DNA of 64,000 nt from Algibacter_G agarivorans (GTDB taxonomy: Bacteria; Bacteroidota; Bacteroidia; Flavobacteriales; Flavobacteriaceae). The stretch covers positions 28,240-92,239 of the forward strand of contig NZ_BAABJJ010000028.1 of the NCBI RefSeq assembly GCF_039543245.1. Direction: 5' to 3'. A program made the translations under genes and the position numbers. Every line of letters begins with the position of its first letter. Within the stretch, counting starts at the first letter, position 1. Below, piece after piece: positions 1 through 8,294 of this stretch. The notes beneath the pieces are model-generated. The model did no database searches, had not been told where the DNA came from, and worked only from the letters and a program-made list of their open reading frames with translations.

Positions 1-3000
1 CGTGTCATTATCAGAAACAACCGTTTAAAAAGACTAGTTGAGATAAAAGCACCAGAAGTTATTTTGCGTAATGAAAAACGTATGTTACAAGAATCTGTTG
101 ATTCATTGTTTGATAACACACGTAAATCTTCTGCTGTAAAAACAGATTCTAACAGACCATTAAAATCATTATCAGATTCACTTAAAGGTAAGCAAGGGCG
201 TTTCCGTCAAAACTTACTTGGTAAGCGTGTTGATTATTCTGCACGTTCGGTAATTGTTGTTGGACCAGAATTAAAATTATTTGAATGTGGATTGCCTAAA
301 AATATGGCAGCTGAATTATACAAACCTTTCGTAATTAGAAAATTAATTGAAAGAGGTATTGTAAAAACAGTAAAATCTGCAAAGAAAATTATAGATAAAA
401 GAGAGCCAGTGGTTTGGGATATCTTGGAAAATGTTCTTAAAGGACATCCAGTACTACTTAACCGTGCTCCTACACTACACAGGTTGGGTATACAAGCTTT
501 CCAACCAAAATTAATTGAAGGGAAAGCCATCCAGTTGCACCCATTAGTGTGTACAGCATTTAACGCAGATTTTGATGGTGACCAAATGGCGGTACATTTA
601 CCACTTGGGCCAGAAGCTATTTTAGAATGTCAATTATTAATGTTGGCATCTCATAATATCTTAAATCCAGCAAATGGTTCACCAGTTACAGTACCTTCTC
701 AGGATATGGTTCTTGGTCTGTATTATATGACTAAGTTACGTAAATCTACTCCAGAAGTGCCAATTCAAGGTGAAGGATTAACGTTCTATTCTCCAGAGGA
801 AGTTGAAATAGCCTTCAATGAGCAAAGAGTAGATTTAAATGCAGGGATTAAAGTAAGAACCATTGATATTAACGAAGATGGTAAACTTGCTCCTATGATT
901 ATTGAAACAACAGTAGGGCGTGTGTTATTTAATCAAAATGTACCGCAAGCAGCAGGATATATTAATGAAGTATTGACTAAAAAGTCATTAAGAGATATTA
1001 TTGGTGATATTCTTAAAGTAACATCAGTTCCTGAAACAGCAGATTTCTTAGACGCAATTAGAACTTTAGGGTTTAAATTTGCATTCCAAGGCGGATTGTC
1101 ATTCAGTTTAGGAGATATTATCATTCCGCCAGAAAAACAAGGCATGATTGATAAAGCCAATGGTTTAGTTGATGGTATTACAGGTAACTATAATATGGGA
1201 CTTATTACCAACAACGAACGATATAACCAAGTTATTGATATCTGGACCTCAACAAATGCAGAATTGACCGAATTGTCAATGAAACGTATTCGTGAAGATC
1301 AACAAGGATTCAACTCGGTGTTTATGATGCTTGATTCTGGAGCTCGTGGATCTAAAGAACAGATTCGTCAGCTTACAGGTATGCGTGGATTAATGGCAAA
1401 ACCTAAAAAATCTAATGCAGGTGGAGGAGAGATTATTGAAAACCCAATTCTTTCTAACTTTAAAGAAGGACTTTCAATTTTGGAATACTTTATTTCTACT
1501 CACGGTGCACGTAAAGGTCTTGCCGATACAGCACTTAAAACTGCCGATGCAGGTTATTTAACACGTCGTTTAGTAGATGTTTCTCAAGACGTTATAATCA
1601 ATACAGAAGATTGTGGTACGCTTAGAGGTGTTGAAGTTGAACCATTGAAGAAAAATGATGAAGTTGTTGAAACTTTAGAAGAAAGAATCGTTGGTCGTGT
1701 ATCATTAAATGATGTACATAATCCATTAACTGATGAGTTGTTAGTTTCAGCTGGTCAATTAATCGAAGATGATATTGCTAAAGCTATCCAATACTCTCCA
1801 ATCGAGAGTGTAGAAGTACGTTCAGCATTAACTTGTGAAGCTTTAAAAGGTATTTGCTCTAAATGCTATGGACGTAACCTAGCTACTGGGAAAATGGTAC
1901 AACGTGGTGAAGCTGTTGGTGTAGTTGCTGCACAGTCTATTGGTGAACCTGGTACACAGTTAACATTACGTACGTTCCACGTAGGTGGTATTGCTGGTAA
2001 CATTTCTGAAGATAATAAATTGGCTGTTAAGTTTGATGGTATTGCAGAAATTGAAGATTTAAAAACAGTTAAAGGTCAAGATAATGAAGGTAATGATATT
2101 GATATCGTTATTTCTAGAACATCTGAACTTAAGCTAACAGACAAGAAAACAGGTATTGTTTTAAGTACAAATAATATTCCTTACGGGTCAACTATTAATG
2201 TTAAGAATGGCGATAAATTAAGTAAAGGTGATGTGATTTGTACTTGGGATCCCTATAACGGTGTAATTATTTCAGAATTTGCTGGTAAAGTGAGGTATGA
2301 AAACATTGAACAAGGGGTTACCTATCAAGTTGAAATTGATGAGCAAACTGGTTTCCAAGAAAAAGTGATTTCTGAATCTAGAAACAAAAAGCTTATTCCA
2401 ACACTAATAATTGAAGATTCTAAAGGTGAAACTATACGTTCATATAATTTACCAGTAGGAGCTCACTTAATGATTGATGATGGTGAGAAAATTATTGTTG
2501 GTAAGATTTTAGTTAAGATTCCTCGTAAATCTGCAAAAGCAGGTGATATTACAGGAGGTTTACCACGTGTAACCGAGTTGTTTGAAGCTCGTAACCCATC
2601 TAATCCAGCAGTTGTAAGCGCTATTGATGGTGTGGTTTCTTTCGGAAAAATCAAAAGAGGTAACCGTGAGATTATAGTAGAATCTAAGTTAGGTGATGTT
2701 AAAAAATACTTAGTAAAGTTATCTAATCAAATTCTTGTACAAGAAAATGATTATGTAAAAGCAGGTATGCCTTTGTCTGATGGTTCTATTACGCCTAACG
2801 ATATTTTAAATATCAAAGGCCCTTCAGCGGTTCAACAATACTTAGTTAACGAAGTACAAGAAGTATATCGTTTACAAGGTGTTAAAATTAATGATAAGCA
2901 CTTTGAAGTTGTTGTAAGACAAATGATGCGTAAAGTTAGAATCATTGATTCTGGTGATACTATATTCTTAGAAGATCAATTGGCTCATAAAGCAGATTTC

Positions 3001-3441
3001 ATTAAAGAAAATGATGATATCTTTGGAATGAAAGTTATTGAAGATGCAGGAGATTCAGTAAATCTTAAAGCAGGACAAATTATTTCGCCTCGTGATTTAA
3101 GAGATGAAAATTCTATATTACGTCGTGAAGATAAAAATCTTGTAGTAGCTAGAGATGCACAACCAGCAACGGCTACGCCAATACTACAAGGTATTACAAG
3201 AGCATCGCTTCAAACTAAGTCATTTATTTCTGCGGCATCGTTCCAGGAAACAACTAAAGTTCTTAATGAAGCAGCAGTAGCTGGTAAAGTTGATTCTTTA
3301 GAAGGCTTGAAAGAAAATGTAATTGTTGGACATAGAATTCCAGCAGGTACAGGTATGAGAACTTACAAAGACATTATTGTTGGCTCTAAAGAAGAGTTTG
3401 ACGAAATGATGCAAGTAAAACAAGAATTAAATTATAATTAA
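1..3441 (+). CDS. rpoC: DNA-directed RNA polymerase subunit beta' (5' end outside window)
   Basis: Catalytic beta' subunit of RNA polymerase. The frame is open from base 1, and the first 21 codons match the conserved RpoC stretch before RNEKRMLQE, so the true start lies upstream and roughly the first 300 residues are missing. Visible hallmarks are the active-site Mg-binding motif NADFDGDQMA (visible codons 188-197), the trigger-loop region ending AAQSIGEPGTQLTLRTFHVGG, and the zinc-site cysteines in EDCGTL and CEALKGICSKCYG. The C-terminus ends normally. A hairpin repeat and a rho-independent terminator follow, so it is probably the last gene of the rplKAJL-rpoBC operon. Identity is certain. 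Confidence 0.98.
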   Translation, partial: RVIIRNNRLKRLVEIKAPEVILRNEKRMLQESVDSLFDNTRKSSAVKTDSNRPLKSLSDSLKGKQGRFRQNLLGKRVDYSARSVIVVGPELKLFECGLPKNMAAELYKPFVIRKLIERGIVKTVKSAKKIIDKREPVVWDILENVLKGHPVLLNRAPTLHRLGIQAFQPKLIEGKAIQLHPLVCTAFNADFDGDQMAVHLPLGPEAILECQLLMLASHNILNPANGSPVTVPSQDMVLGLYYMTKLRKSTPEVPIQGEGLTFYSPEEVEIAFNEQRVDLNAGIKVRTIDINEDGKLAPMIIETTVGRVLFNQNVPQAAGYINEVLTKKSLRDIIGDILKVTSVPETADFLDAIRTLGFKFAFQGGLSFSLGDIIIPPEKQGMIDKANGLVDGITGNYNMGLITNNERYNQVIDIWTSTNAELTELSMKRIREDQQGFNSVFMMLDSGARGSKEQIRQLTGMRGLMAKPKKSNAGGGEIIENPILSNFKEGLSILEYFISTHGARKGLADTALKTADAGYLTRRLVDVSQDVIINTEDCGTLRGVEVEPLKKNDEVVETLEERIVGRVSLNDVHNPLTDELLVSAGQLIEDDIAKAIQYSPIESVEVRSALTCEALKGICSKCYGRNLATGKMVQRGEAVGVVAAQSIGEPGTQLTLRTFHVGGIAGNISEDNKLAVKFDGIAEIEDLKTVKGQDNEGNDIDIVISRTSELKLTDKKTGIVLSTNNIPYGSTINVKNGDKLSKGDVICTWDPYNGVIISEFAGKVRYENIEQGVTYQVEIDEQTGFQEKVISESRNKKLIPTLIIEDSKGETIRSYNLPVGAHLMIDDGEKIIVGKILVKIPRKSAKAGDITGGLPRVTELFEARNPSNPAVVSAIDGVVSFGKIKRGNREIIVESKLGDVKKYLVKLSNQILVQENDYVKAGMPLSDGSITPNDILNIKGPSAVQQYLVNEVQEVYRLQGVKINDKHFEVVVRQMMRKVRIIDSGDTIFLEDQLAHKADFIKENDDIFGMKVIEDAGDSVNLKAGQIISPRDLRDENSILRREDKNLVVARDAQPATATPILQGITRASLQTKSFISAASFQETTKVLNEAAVAGKVDSLEGLKENVIVGHRIPAGTGMRTYKDIIVGSKEEFDEMMQVKQELNYN

Positions 3442-3449
3442 ATATTGTC

Positions 3450-3487
3450 TTCCCGCGCCTGCCTGCTGGTAGGCAGGAAGGCGGAAA
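3450..3487. repeat. GC-rich palindromic repeat (cctgcct/aggcagg hairpin)
   Basis: An imperfect inverted repeat in which ttcccgc...cctgcct pairs with aggcagg...gcggaa around a 5-nt loop, immediately after the rpoC stop. It is much more GC-rich than its surroundings. A related core (tgccggctggcagg) recurs near 27372, inside another repeat element. It looks like a dispersed palindromic element rather than the terminator, which follows separately. Confidence 0.6.
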
Positions 3488-3497
3488 TCTATAAAAC

Positions 3498-3534
3498 AAA
3501 AGCCTTCATGTAAATTAACTTGAAGGCTTTTTTA
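3498..3534 (+). terminator. rho-independent terminator after rpoC
   Basis: A perfect 10-bp stem, aaagccttca / tgaaggcttt, around a 13-nt loop, followed by a T-run. It ends the rpoC transcript before the next gene. Confidence 0.85.
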
Positions 3535-3556
3535 ATTAAATTAAGTTATTAAGATT

Positions 3557-3874
3557 ATGGCAGACGAAAAAGATAATAAAAAGCAAGGTCAAATTAATAT
3601 TGAGCTTGATGAGAAGGTTGCAGAAGGGACATATTCCAACTTAGCAATAATAAATCATTCAGTTTCTGAATTTGTTGTTGACTTTGTAAACATTATGCCT
3701 GGAGTGCCAAAAAGCAAGGTTAAATCTCGAATAATACTAACGCCCCAACACGCTAAGCGTCTACTAAAAGCTTTAGCAGATAATGTCGCTAGATTTGAAA
3801 GCGCTCATGGAGAAATTAAAGATTATGAACAACCACCAATACCATTAAATTTTGGGCCAACGGGTCAAGCATAA
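3557..3874 (+). CDS. DUF3467 family protein
   Basis: Small soluble protein of 105 aa with no signal peptide or membrane segment. The middle carries the DUF3467 signature: a beta-rich stretch (YSNLAIINHSVSEFVVDF), a PGVPKSKVKSRIILTPQHAKRLL core and a C-terminal helix ending in a proline-rich tail. The biochemical role of the family is unknown. It is often encoded next to rpoC in Bacteroidota, as here, which hints at a housekeeping function. Terminators on both sides make it a monocistronic unit. The start follows a short AT-rich leader. Confidence 0.88.
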   Translation: MADEKDNKKQGQINIELDEKVAEGTYSNLAIINHSVSEFVVDFVNIMPGVPKSKVKSRIILTPQHAKRLLKALADNVARFESAHGEIKDYEQPPIPLNFGPTGQA

Positions 3875-3880
3875 AAAAAA

Positions 3881-3917
3881 AAAAGCCTTTGAAAATATTT
3901 TCAAAGGCTTTTTTTTA
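3881..3917. terminator. bidirectional rho-independent terminator
   Basis: A perfect stem (aaaagcctttgaaaa with its complement), flanked by an A-run on the left and a T-run on the right. It can end both the DUF3467 transcript on + and the convergent iron-sulfur protein transcript on -. Confidence 0.88.
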
Positions 3918-3950
3918 TGGCAGATTTCACTAATACCAATTTGAATAATA

Positions 3951-4178
3951 TTAAGCCACTTCTTTATTAGCGTAAAATTGTAATGCACCAGATGGGCATT
4001 TTTTTACCTGTTTTATTGTTTTTTCAGAAGAAGCGCCATCTAGGTCAACCCAAGGGATTACTGAATTTCTAAAAACATTGGAAAGTTCTTTGGCACAAGT
4101 TTCGGATTGAGTACATACACAAGGGTCGTAGGTTACAGTGATATCAGCATTGCTGAATTCTTTATCGCTAATTTTCAT
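3951..4178 (-). CDS. (4Fe-4S) mono-cluster domain protein, YjdI-like
   Basis: Protein of 75 aa resembling the divergent 4Fe-4S mono-cluster domain family (Fer4_19, as in E. coli YjdI). The cluster ligands are probably the cysteines of PCVCTQSETC near residues 19-26 and the late cysteine in KKCPSGALQFY, a ferredoxin-like CP motif. It is probably a small electron carrier or iron-sulfur accessory protein; its partner is unknown. It stands alone, convergent with the DUF3467 gene. Confidence 0.82.
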   Translation of the reverse strand: MKISDKEFSNADITVTYDPCVCTQSETCAKELSNVFRNSVIPWVDLDGASSEKTIKQVKKCPSGALQFYANKEVA

Positions 4179-4298
4179 AGTTTAATCATTTTGGGGTTTA
4201 TGATGTATTCCCTAAATTTAAAAATAGAGTAGTTAAGTGTTTAGAATACTCGTTAAAAAGACCTTTTGAACTTATTAATAAACGATATACATCTTGTT

Positions 4299-5888
4299 TT
4301 AATCAAATTCTGAAGTAAAGTGAAGTTTAATATTTGGATATTTTTGCTGTGTCATCTGTAATGAAAATGATGAATCAGCTAAAAACACAAGTTGATTTTG
4401 TTTGTCTTTAGCTAAAAAGCGTTGTTTAACTCTAATAAATTCTTTGTATTCGTCAGTTTTAGAGTTTTTAGGATCAACCCAACATGCTTTAAAAACATTT
4501 AGGTTTTCATAAGTACATTTTGCTCCGTACTCATGCTCTAATCTATATTGAATGACTTCATATTGAAGCGCTCCAACGGTACCGATTACTTTTCTGCCAT
4601 TAAGTTCTAAAGTAAACAATTGGGCAACACCTTCATCCATGAGTTGGTCTACGCCTTTAGTTAGTTGTTTAGATTTTAAAGGGTCTGCATTGTTAATATA
4701 TCTAAAATGTTCTGGCGAAAAACTAGGAACACCTTTATAGTTTAAAATTTCACCTTCGGTTAAAGTATCACCAATTTTAAAAGTTCCGGTGTCTTGTAAA
4801 CCAACAATATCACCAGGGTAGGAGATATCCACTATTTCTTTCTTTTCAGCAAAAAAAGCATTAGGGCTGGAAAATTTTACTTTTTTATTATTCCTAACGT
4901 GTAAATAAGGTGCATTACGTTTAAATTCTCCAGAAACAATTTTAACAAAAGCTAAACGGTTTCTATGGTTAGGATCCATATTAGCATGTATTTTAAATAC
5001 AAATCCTGTAAACTTATCTTCTTTTGGGTCAACCAAACGCTCTTCACTCTGTTTTGGTCTTGGTTTAGGAGCAATTTCAACAAAACAATCTAATAATTCC
5101 CTAACTCCAAAGTTATTTAAAGCAGAACCAAAGAACACAGGTTGTTGTTCTCCATTTAGATATTTAGCTTTATCAAATTCAGGATAAATGCCTTCAACAA
5201 GTTCAATTTCTTCACGTAAAGTATTGGCTGCTTTTTCTCCAACTAATTTATCTAATTCAGGAGAGGTCAAATCTGAAATCTCAATGGTTTCTTCAATATC
5301 TTTTCTGCTATCTCCACTAAAAAGGTTGAGGTTTTTCTCCCAAATATTATAAATACCCTTAAAATCATAACCCATACCTATCGGGAAACTTAGAGGCACC
5401 ACTTTTAAGCCTAATTTTTGCTCAACTTCATCTAATAGATCAAAAGCATCTTTTCCCTCTCTATCCATTTTATTAATGAATACAATCATAGGGATATTTC
5501 GCATTCTACAAACTTCAACTAATTTTTCAGTTTGTTCCTCAACACCTTTTGCTACATCAATAACTACTATTACACTATCAACAGCAGTAAGGGTTCTAAA
5601 GGTGTCTTCTGCAAAATCTTTATGCCCAGGTGTATCAAGAATGTTTATTTTAATACCATCATATTCAAAAGCCAAAACAGAAGTAGCAACCGAAATACCA
5701 CGTTGGCGCTCAATCTCCATAAAATCACTGGTAGCACCTTTCTTAATTTTATTACTTTTTACAGCTCCTGCTTCTTGTATAGCGCCACCAAAAAGAAGTA
5801 GTTTTTCTGTTAAAGTGGTTTTTCCAGCATCAGGGTGGGAAATGATACCAAAGGTTCGTCTGCGTTCTATTTCTTTTAAAAAACTCAT
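4299..5888 (-). CDS. prfC: peptide chain release factor 3
   Basis: Translational GTPase that recycles RF1/RF2 from the ribosome after peptide release. At 529 aa it has the usual RF3 length. The G-domain motifs are in order near the N-terminus: SHPDAGKTTL (P-loop), a switch I region with ERQRGISV, LDTPGHKDF and NKMDRE. The RF3-specific central part and C-terminal domain (VGALQYEVIQYRLEHEYGA) follow. The start is the first ATG, directly before the FLKEIERRRTFGII N-terminus typical of the family. Monocistronic. Confidence 0.97.
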   Translation of the reverse strand: MSFLKEIERRRTFGIISHPDAGKTTLTEKLLLFGGAIQEAGAVKSNKIKKGATSDFMEIERQRGISVATSVLAFEYDGIKINILDTPGHKDFAEDTFRTLTAVDSVIVVIDVAKGVEEQTEKLVEVCRMRNIPMIVFINKMDREGKDAFDLLDEVEQKLGLKVVPLSFPIGMGYDFKGIYNIWEKNLNLFSGDSRKDIEETIEISDLTSPELDKLVGEKAANTLREEIELVEGIYPEFDKAKYLNGEQQPVFFGSALNNFGVRELLDCFVEIAPKPRPKQSEERLVDPKEDKFTGFVFKIHANMDPNHRNRLAFVKIVSGEFKRNAPYLHVRNNKKVKFSSPNAFFAEKKEIVDISYPGDIVGLQDTGTFKIGDTLTEGEILNYKGVPSFSPEHFRYINNADPLKSKQLTKGVDQLMDEGVAQLFTLELNGRKVIGTVGALQYEVIQYRLEHEYGAKCTYENLNVFKACWVDPKNSKTDEYKEFIRVKQRFLAKDKQNQLVFLADSSFSLQMTQQKYPNIKLHFTSEFD

Positions 5889-6106
5889 AAATGTTTATAC
5901 AAATGGGTTGCAAAGATACTATTAATAACTTCAATTAAAATACCCAATCTTAATGCTTTTATATTTATTAGAATGTAATTTAACAAGTTATAATTTTGTT
6001 TGTATTTTTGTTTAACTATGAAATGAGAAATAACATTAAGTTGATGCCAACCGATATGTTTATTGACGCATTACATCTGACCTAAATTGAAAATAGAAAT
6101 TAACAG

Positions 6107-6631
6107 ATGAAAGAAGAAAAAGTAATCCTTGTTAACGAAATGGATGAGCAAATTGGTTTAATGTCTAAAATGGAAGCACATGAAAAGGCATTGTTGCATC
6201 GTGCTTTTTCGGTTTTTGTTTTTAATGATAAAAACGAACTAATGTTGCAACAACGTGCGCTAAATAAATATCATTCACCAGGACTTTGGACGAATACCTG
6301 TTGTAGTCATCAAAGAGATGGCGAAACCAATATTCAAGCAGGGAGAAGGCGTTTACAAGAAGAAATGGGCTTTGTAGTAGATTTGAAAGAAACCATTTCA
6401 TTTATTTATAAAGCACCTTTTGATAATGGTTTAACTGAGCATGAATATGATCATGTTATGTTAGGTAAATACAATAGTGAACCGGTTATTAATATAGATG
6501 AAGTTGCAAGTTGGAAATGGATGCCTTTGGAAGACGTAAAAGTTGATATATCATTACATCCTGAGTTATATACAGAATGGTTTAAAGTGATTTTTGATAA
6601 ATTCTACGAACATATAAATATAGGAACTTAA
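6107..6631 (+). CDS. idi: isopentenyl-diphosphate delta-isomerase, type I
   Basis: Interconverts isopentenyl and dimethylallyl diphosphate in isoprenoid synthesis. The 174-aa protein is a Nudix-fold type I enzyme. The catalytic cysteine lies in TNTCCSHQ, and the Nudix-like helix is AGRRRLQEEMGF, with glutamates that bind the metal. Acidic residues for Mg binding follow in the C-terminal half. The stop codon overlaps the start of the next gene by one base (TAATG), so the two are translationally coupled. TAnnTTTG-like promoter boxes occur near 5991 and 6003, without a clear -33 element. Confidence 0.95.
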   Translation: MKEEKVILVNEMDEQIGLMSKMEAHEKALLHRAFSVFVFNDKNELMLQQRALNKYHSPGLWTNTCCSHQRDGETNIQAGRRRLQEEMGFVVDLKETISFIYKAPFDNGLTEHEYDHVMLGKYNSEPVINIDEVASWKWMPLEDVKVDISLHPELYTEWFKVIFDKFYEHINIGT

Positions 6632-7041
6632 TGAAAGTAACAGTTAGTAGAAAAGCACATTTTAATGCAGCGCATCGGTTGTACAGAAAAGACTGGAGTT
6701 TCGAGAAAAACGACGCCATTTTTGGGAAATGTAATAATCCTAATTTTCATGGGCATAATTACGAATTGATTGTAAGTGTAACAGGTGAAATTGATAATGA
6801 AACTGGATATGTTATTGATATGAAAGTTTTAAAAGAAATTATAAAAAGTGAAGTTGAAGATGCTTTCGATCATAAAAATTTAAATGTTGAAGTCCTTGAT
6901 TTTAAAGACTTAAACCCTACTGCTGAAAACATTGCGGTTATAATTTATAACAAGATAAAACCAAAAATTGATAAACAATTAGAGTTAGAAGTTACACTTT
7001 ATGAAACTCCAAGAAATTTTGTAACCTATTCTGGGAAATAA
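6631..7041 (+). CDS. queD: 6-carboxy-5,6,7,8-tetrahydropterin synthase / PTPS-like protein
   Basis: 136-aa member of the QueD / 6-pyruvoyl-tetrahydropterin synthase family, which acts on dihydroneopterin triphosphate in queuosine or pterin synthesis. Zinc ligands are visible as the histidine of HFNAAH and the pair in HGHNY. The catalytic cysteine is in FGKCNNPNFHGH, and the catalytic Asp-His pair in AFDHKNLN. The late ETPRN motif supplies the glutamate that anchors the pterin. It starts inside the idi stop codon. Whether it makes CPH4 for queuosine or has another pterin role cannot be decided here. Confidence 0.92.
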   Translation: MKVTVSRKAHFNAAHRLYRKDWSFEKNDAIFGKCNNPNFHGHNYELIVSVTGEIDNETGYVIDMKVLKEIIKSEVEDAFDHKNLNVEVLDFKDLNPTAENIAVIIYNKIKPKIDKQLELEVTLYETPRNFVTYSGK

Positions 7042-7077
7042 TTACTTATTTTTGTTGAAATTTTAAAAACACAAAAA

Positions 7078-7347
7078 ATGGCAAATGTTAGAGACCTAAA
7101 AAAAGATATCAATTATGTTTTAGGCGATATTATAGAAGCAGTTTATGTTTGGGAATACTCGAATACAGACAAAGACACCAAGAAAAGTGAAGCAATTATT
7201 GATGAGGCAATTGAAACTTTTGATGAGTTAATAGTAAAGGTAAATGCTAAAAATGTTGATAATCCAAAAGCGCATTTTAAAGCTATCAATACTGAGTTAG
7301 AAACAAAAGGAAGAGCTTTAATTGAGAAAATTAATAAATTAGGATAA
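7078..7347 (+). CDS. conserved hypothetical helical protein
   Basis: 89-aa soluble, acidic and almost entirely helical protein with no recognised domain, signal peptide or membrane segment. It is 36 nt downstream of the queD-like gene. A Bacteroidota-type -7 box (tatttttg, 7047-7054) lies just upstream, so it may have its own promoter as well as read-through from idi-queD. I do not recognise the family beyond its resemblance to short conserved flavobacterial proteins. Composition and codon use look like a real gene. Confidence 0.75.
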   Translation: MANVRDLKKDINYVLGDIIEAVYVWEYSNTDKDTKKSEAIIDEAIETFDELIVKVNAKNVDNPKAHFKAINTELETKGRALIEKINKLG

Positions 7348-7364
7348 AATTTTTAGTGGAGAGC

Positions 7365-7394
7365 TTGCAAATATTATTTTTGCGATTATATTTG
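7365..7394 (+). promoter_or_regulatory. Bacteroidota-type promoter of tRNA-Thr
   Basis: TTG at 7365-7367 and TATATTTG at 7387-7394 are separated by 19 nt. This fits the Bacteroidota primary-sigma promoter (TTG, 17-21 nt, TAnnTTTG). The mature tRNA starts 13 nt after the -7 box. Confidence 0.7.
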
Positions 7395-7407
7395 CACCCA
7401 CAAAAAC

Positions 7408-7481
7408 GCCGATGTAGCTCAGCTGGCTAGAGCAGCTGATTTGTAATCAGCAGGTCGTGGGTTCGAGTCCCTCCATCGGCT
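7408..7481 (+). tRNA. tRNA-Thr (anticodon TGT)
   Basis: A 74-nt cloverleaf with acceptor stem gccgatg / catcggc and discriminator T. The anticodon stem gctga / tcagc encloses the loop tttgtaa, giving anticodon TGT, which reads ACA. The T-arm contains gttcgagtc. CCA is not encoded. A terminator follows within about 10 nt. Confidence 0.97.
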
Positions 7482-7490
7482 CATAAAAAA

Positions 7491-7518
7491 AACCTCACTT
7501 AATGTGAGGTTTTTTTTT
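7491..7518. terminator. bidirectional terminator after tRNA-Thr
   Basis: Stem aacctcac / gtgaggtt with a 5-nt loop, an A-run before and a T-run after. It serves the tRNA on + and the convergent lipoprotein gene on -. Confidence 0.9.
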
Positions 7519-7544
7519 ATGAGGATATTTTGTTATACCAATAA

Positions 7545-8249
7545 TTAATTGGTTTTTTCGTTTTTCTTTATTTTCTCAATAAATAAGTTTAATTCTTTTC
7601 CATATTTAGACGCTCTAACTTTTGTAGTTAATGAATTGTTTATGGTGTCTAAGAATCTTACTTGTGCGTTGTATATTTCGGTAAGTGCCAAATAAGGAGC
7701 TACTTCACTATCTTTATTATTTAATGCAAAATTTACTGTATATAAGTATTTTCGTTTTAAAGCCCCGTCAGATTCTTTTAGGACAGCATTAAACTTTGCA
7801 GTATCGCCCTCTTTTTGAGCTTCAAAACTTTCTTTAATCAATTCTAGGTTTCGATTGTTTATTCTAGAAATAATAGCTCTGTATTCTTCTAGCTTTTTTT
7901 GCTGTTCTGAACCTTTTATTTTTGCATCAAAAACAAAGTTTTTCAGTGTTGTATTAATTTCTGTAATGCCTTTATCCGCAAAAAATGTAATTCTATCTTT
8001 TTCAGTACTATGCTTATCTAAATATAGATAGAAAACTTCAGGAGTATCTATAGGACTATGTAGCTCAAAAATGGAATTGCCATTTATAACCAGTGAGTCA
8101 ATAGTTATTAGTGTGGTGTCTTTTATCTTTTTAAGATAAACGGTTCCTTTTTTTAATCCTTCTATATTGGCTTTTACAGTTAAGTCGTGTTGTTTCTCTC
8201 CACATGCCGCTAATAAAAAAGCAAGAAGTAAGAATGCTGTTTTTTTCAT
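7545..8249 (-). CDS. DUF4369 domain-containing lipoprotein
   Basis: 234-aa exported lipoprotein. The N-terminal signal peptide ends in the lipobox LLAAC (Cys16). The next ~100 residues (VKANIEGLKKGTVYLKKI and following) match DUF4369, usually the N-terminal half of Bacteroidota thiol:disulfide interchange proteins. Here the expected C-terminal thioredoxin domain with CxxC is absent, and the rest is a helical, charged segment, so it is probably not a redox enzyme. It lies 45 nt downstream of the DUF819 permease gene on the same strand and is probably co-transcribed with it. Confidence 0.85.
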   Translation of the reverse strand: MKKTAFLLLAFLLAACGEKQHDLTVKANIEGLKKGTVYLKKIKDTTLITIDSLVINGNSIFELHSPIDTPEVFYLYLDKHSTEKDRITFFADKGITEINTTLKNFVFDAKIKGSEQQKKLEEYRAIISRINNRNLELIKESFEAQKEGDTAKFNAVLKESDGALKRKYLYTVNFALNNKDSEVAPYLALTEIYNAQVRFLDTINNSLTTKVRASKYGKELNLFIEKIKKNEKTN

Positions 8250-8294
8250 TTCTAAAATTTAAGAGCGTAAATATCTTAAAATTTTATTTAAAAG

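Noticed and set aside
64..3441. An apparent rpoC start at 64 (TTG).
   Set aside because: The frame is open to base 1 with conserved RpoC sequence, so the gene is truncated by the window edge, not started here.
5370..5400. A gatacctatcggga-like palindrome in prfC considered as another in-frame repeat.
   Set aside because: It encodes the FPIGMG stretch that is conserved in release factor 3 generally, so the resemblance is coincidental.
7545..8249. The DUF4369 lipoprotein considered as a thiol:disulfide oxidoreductase.
   Set aside because: No thioredoxin domain or CxxC motif is present.
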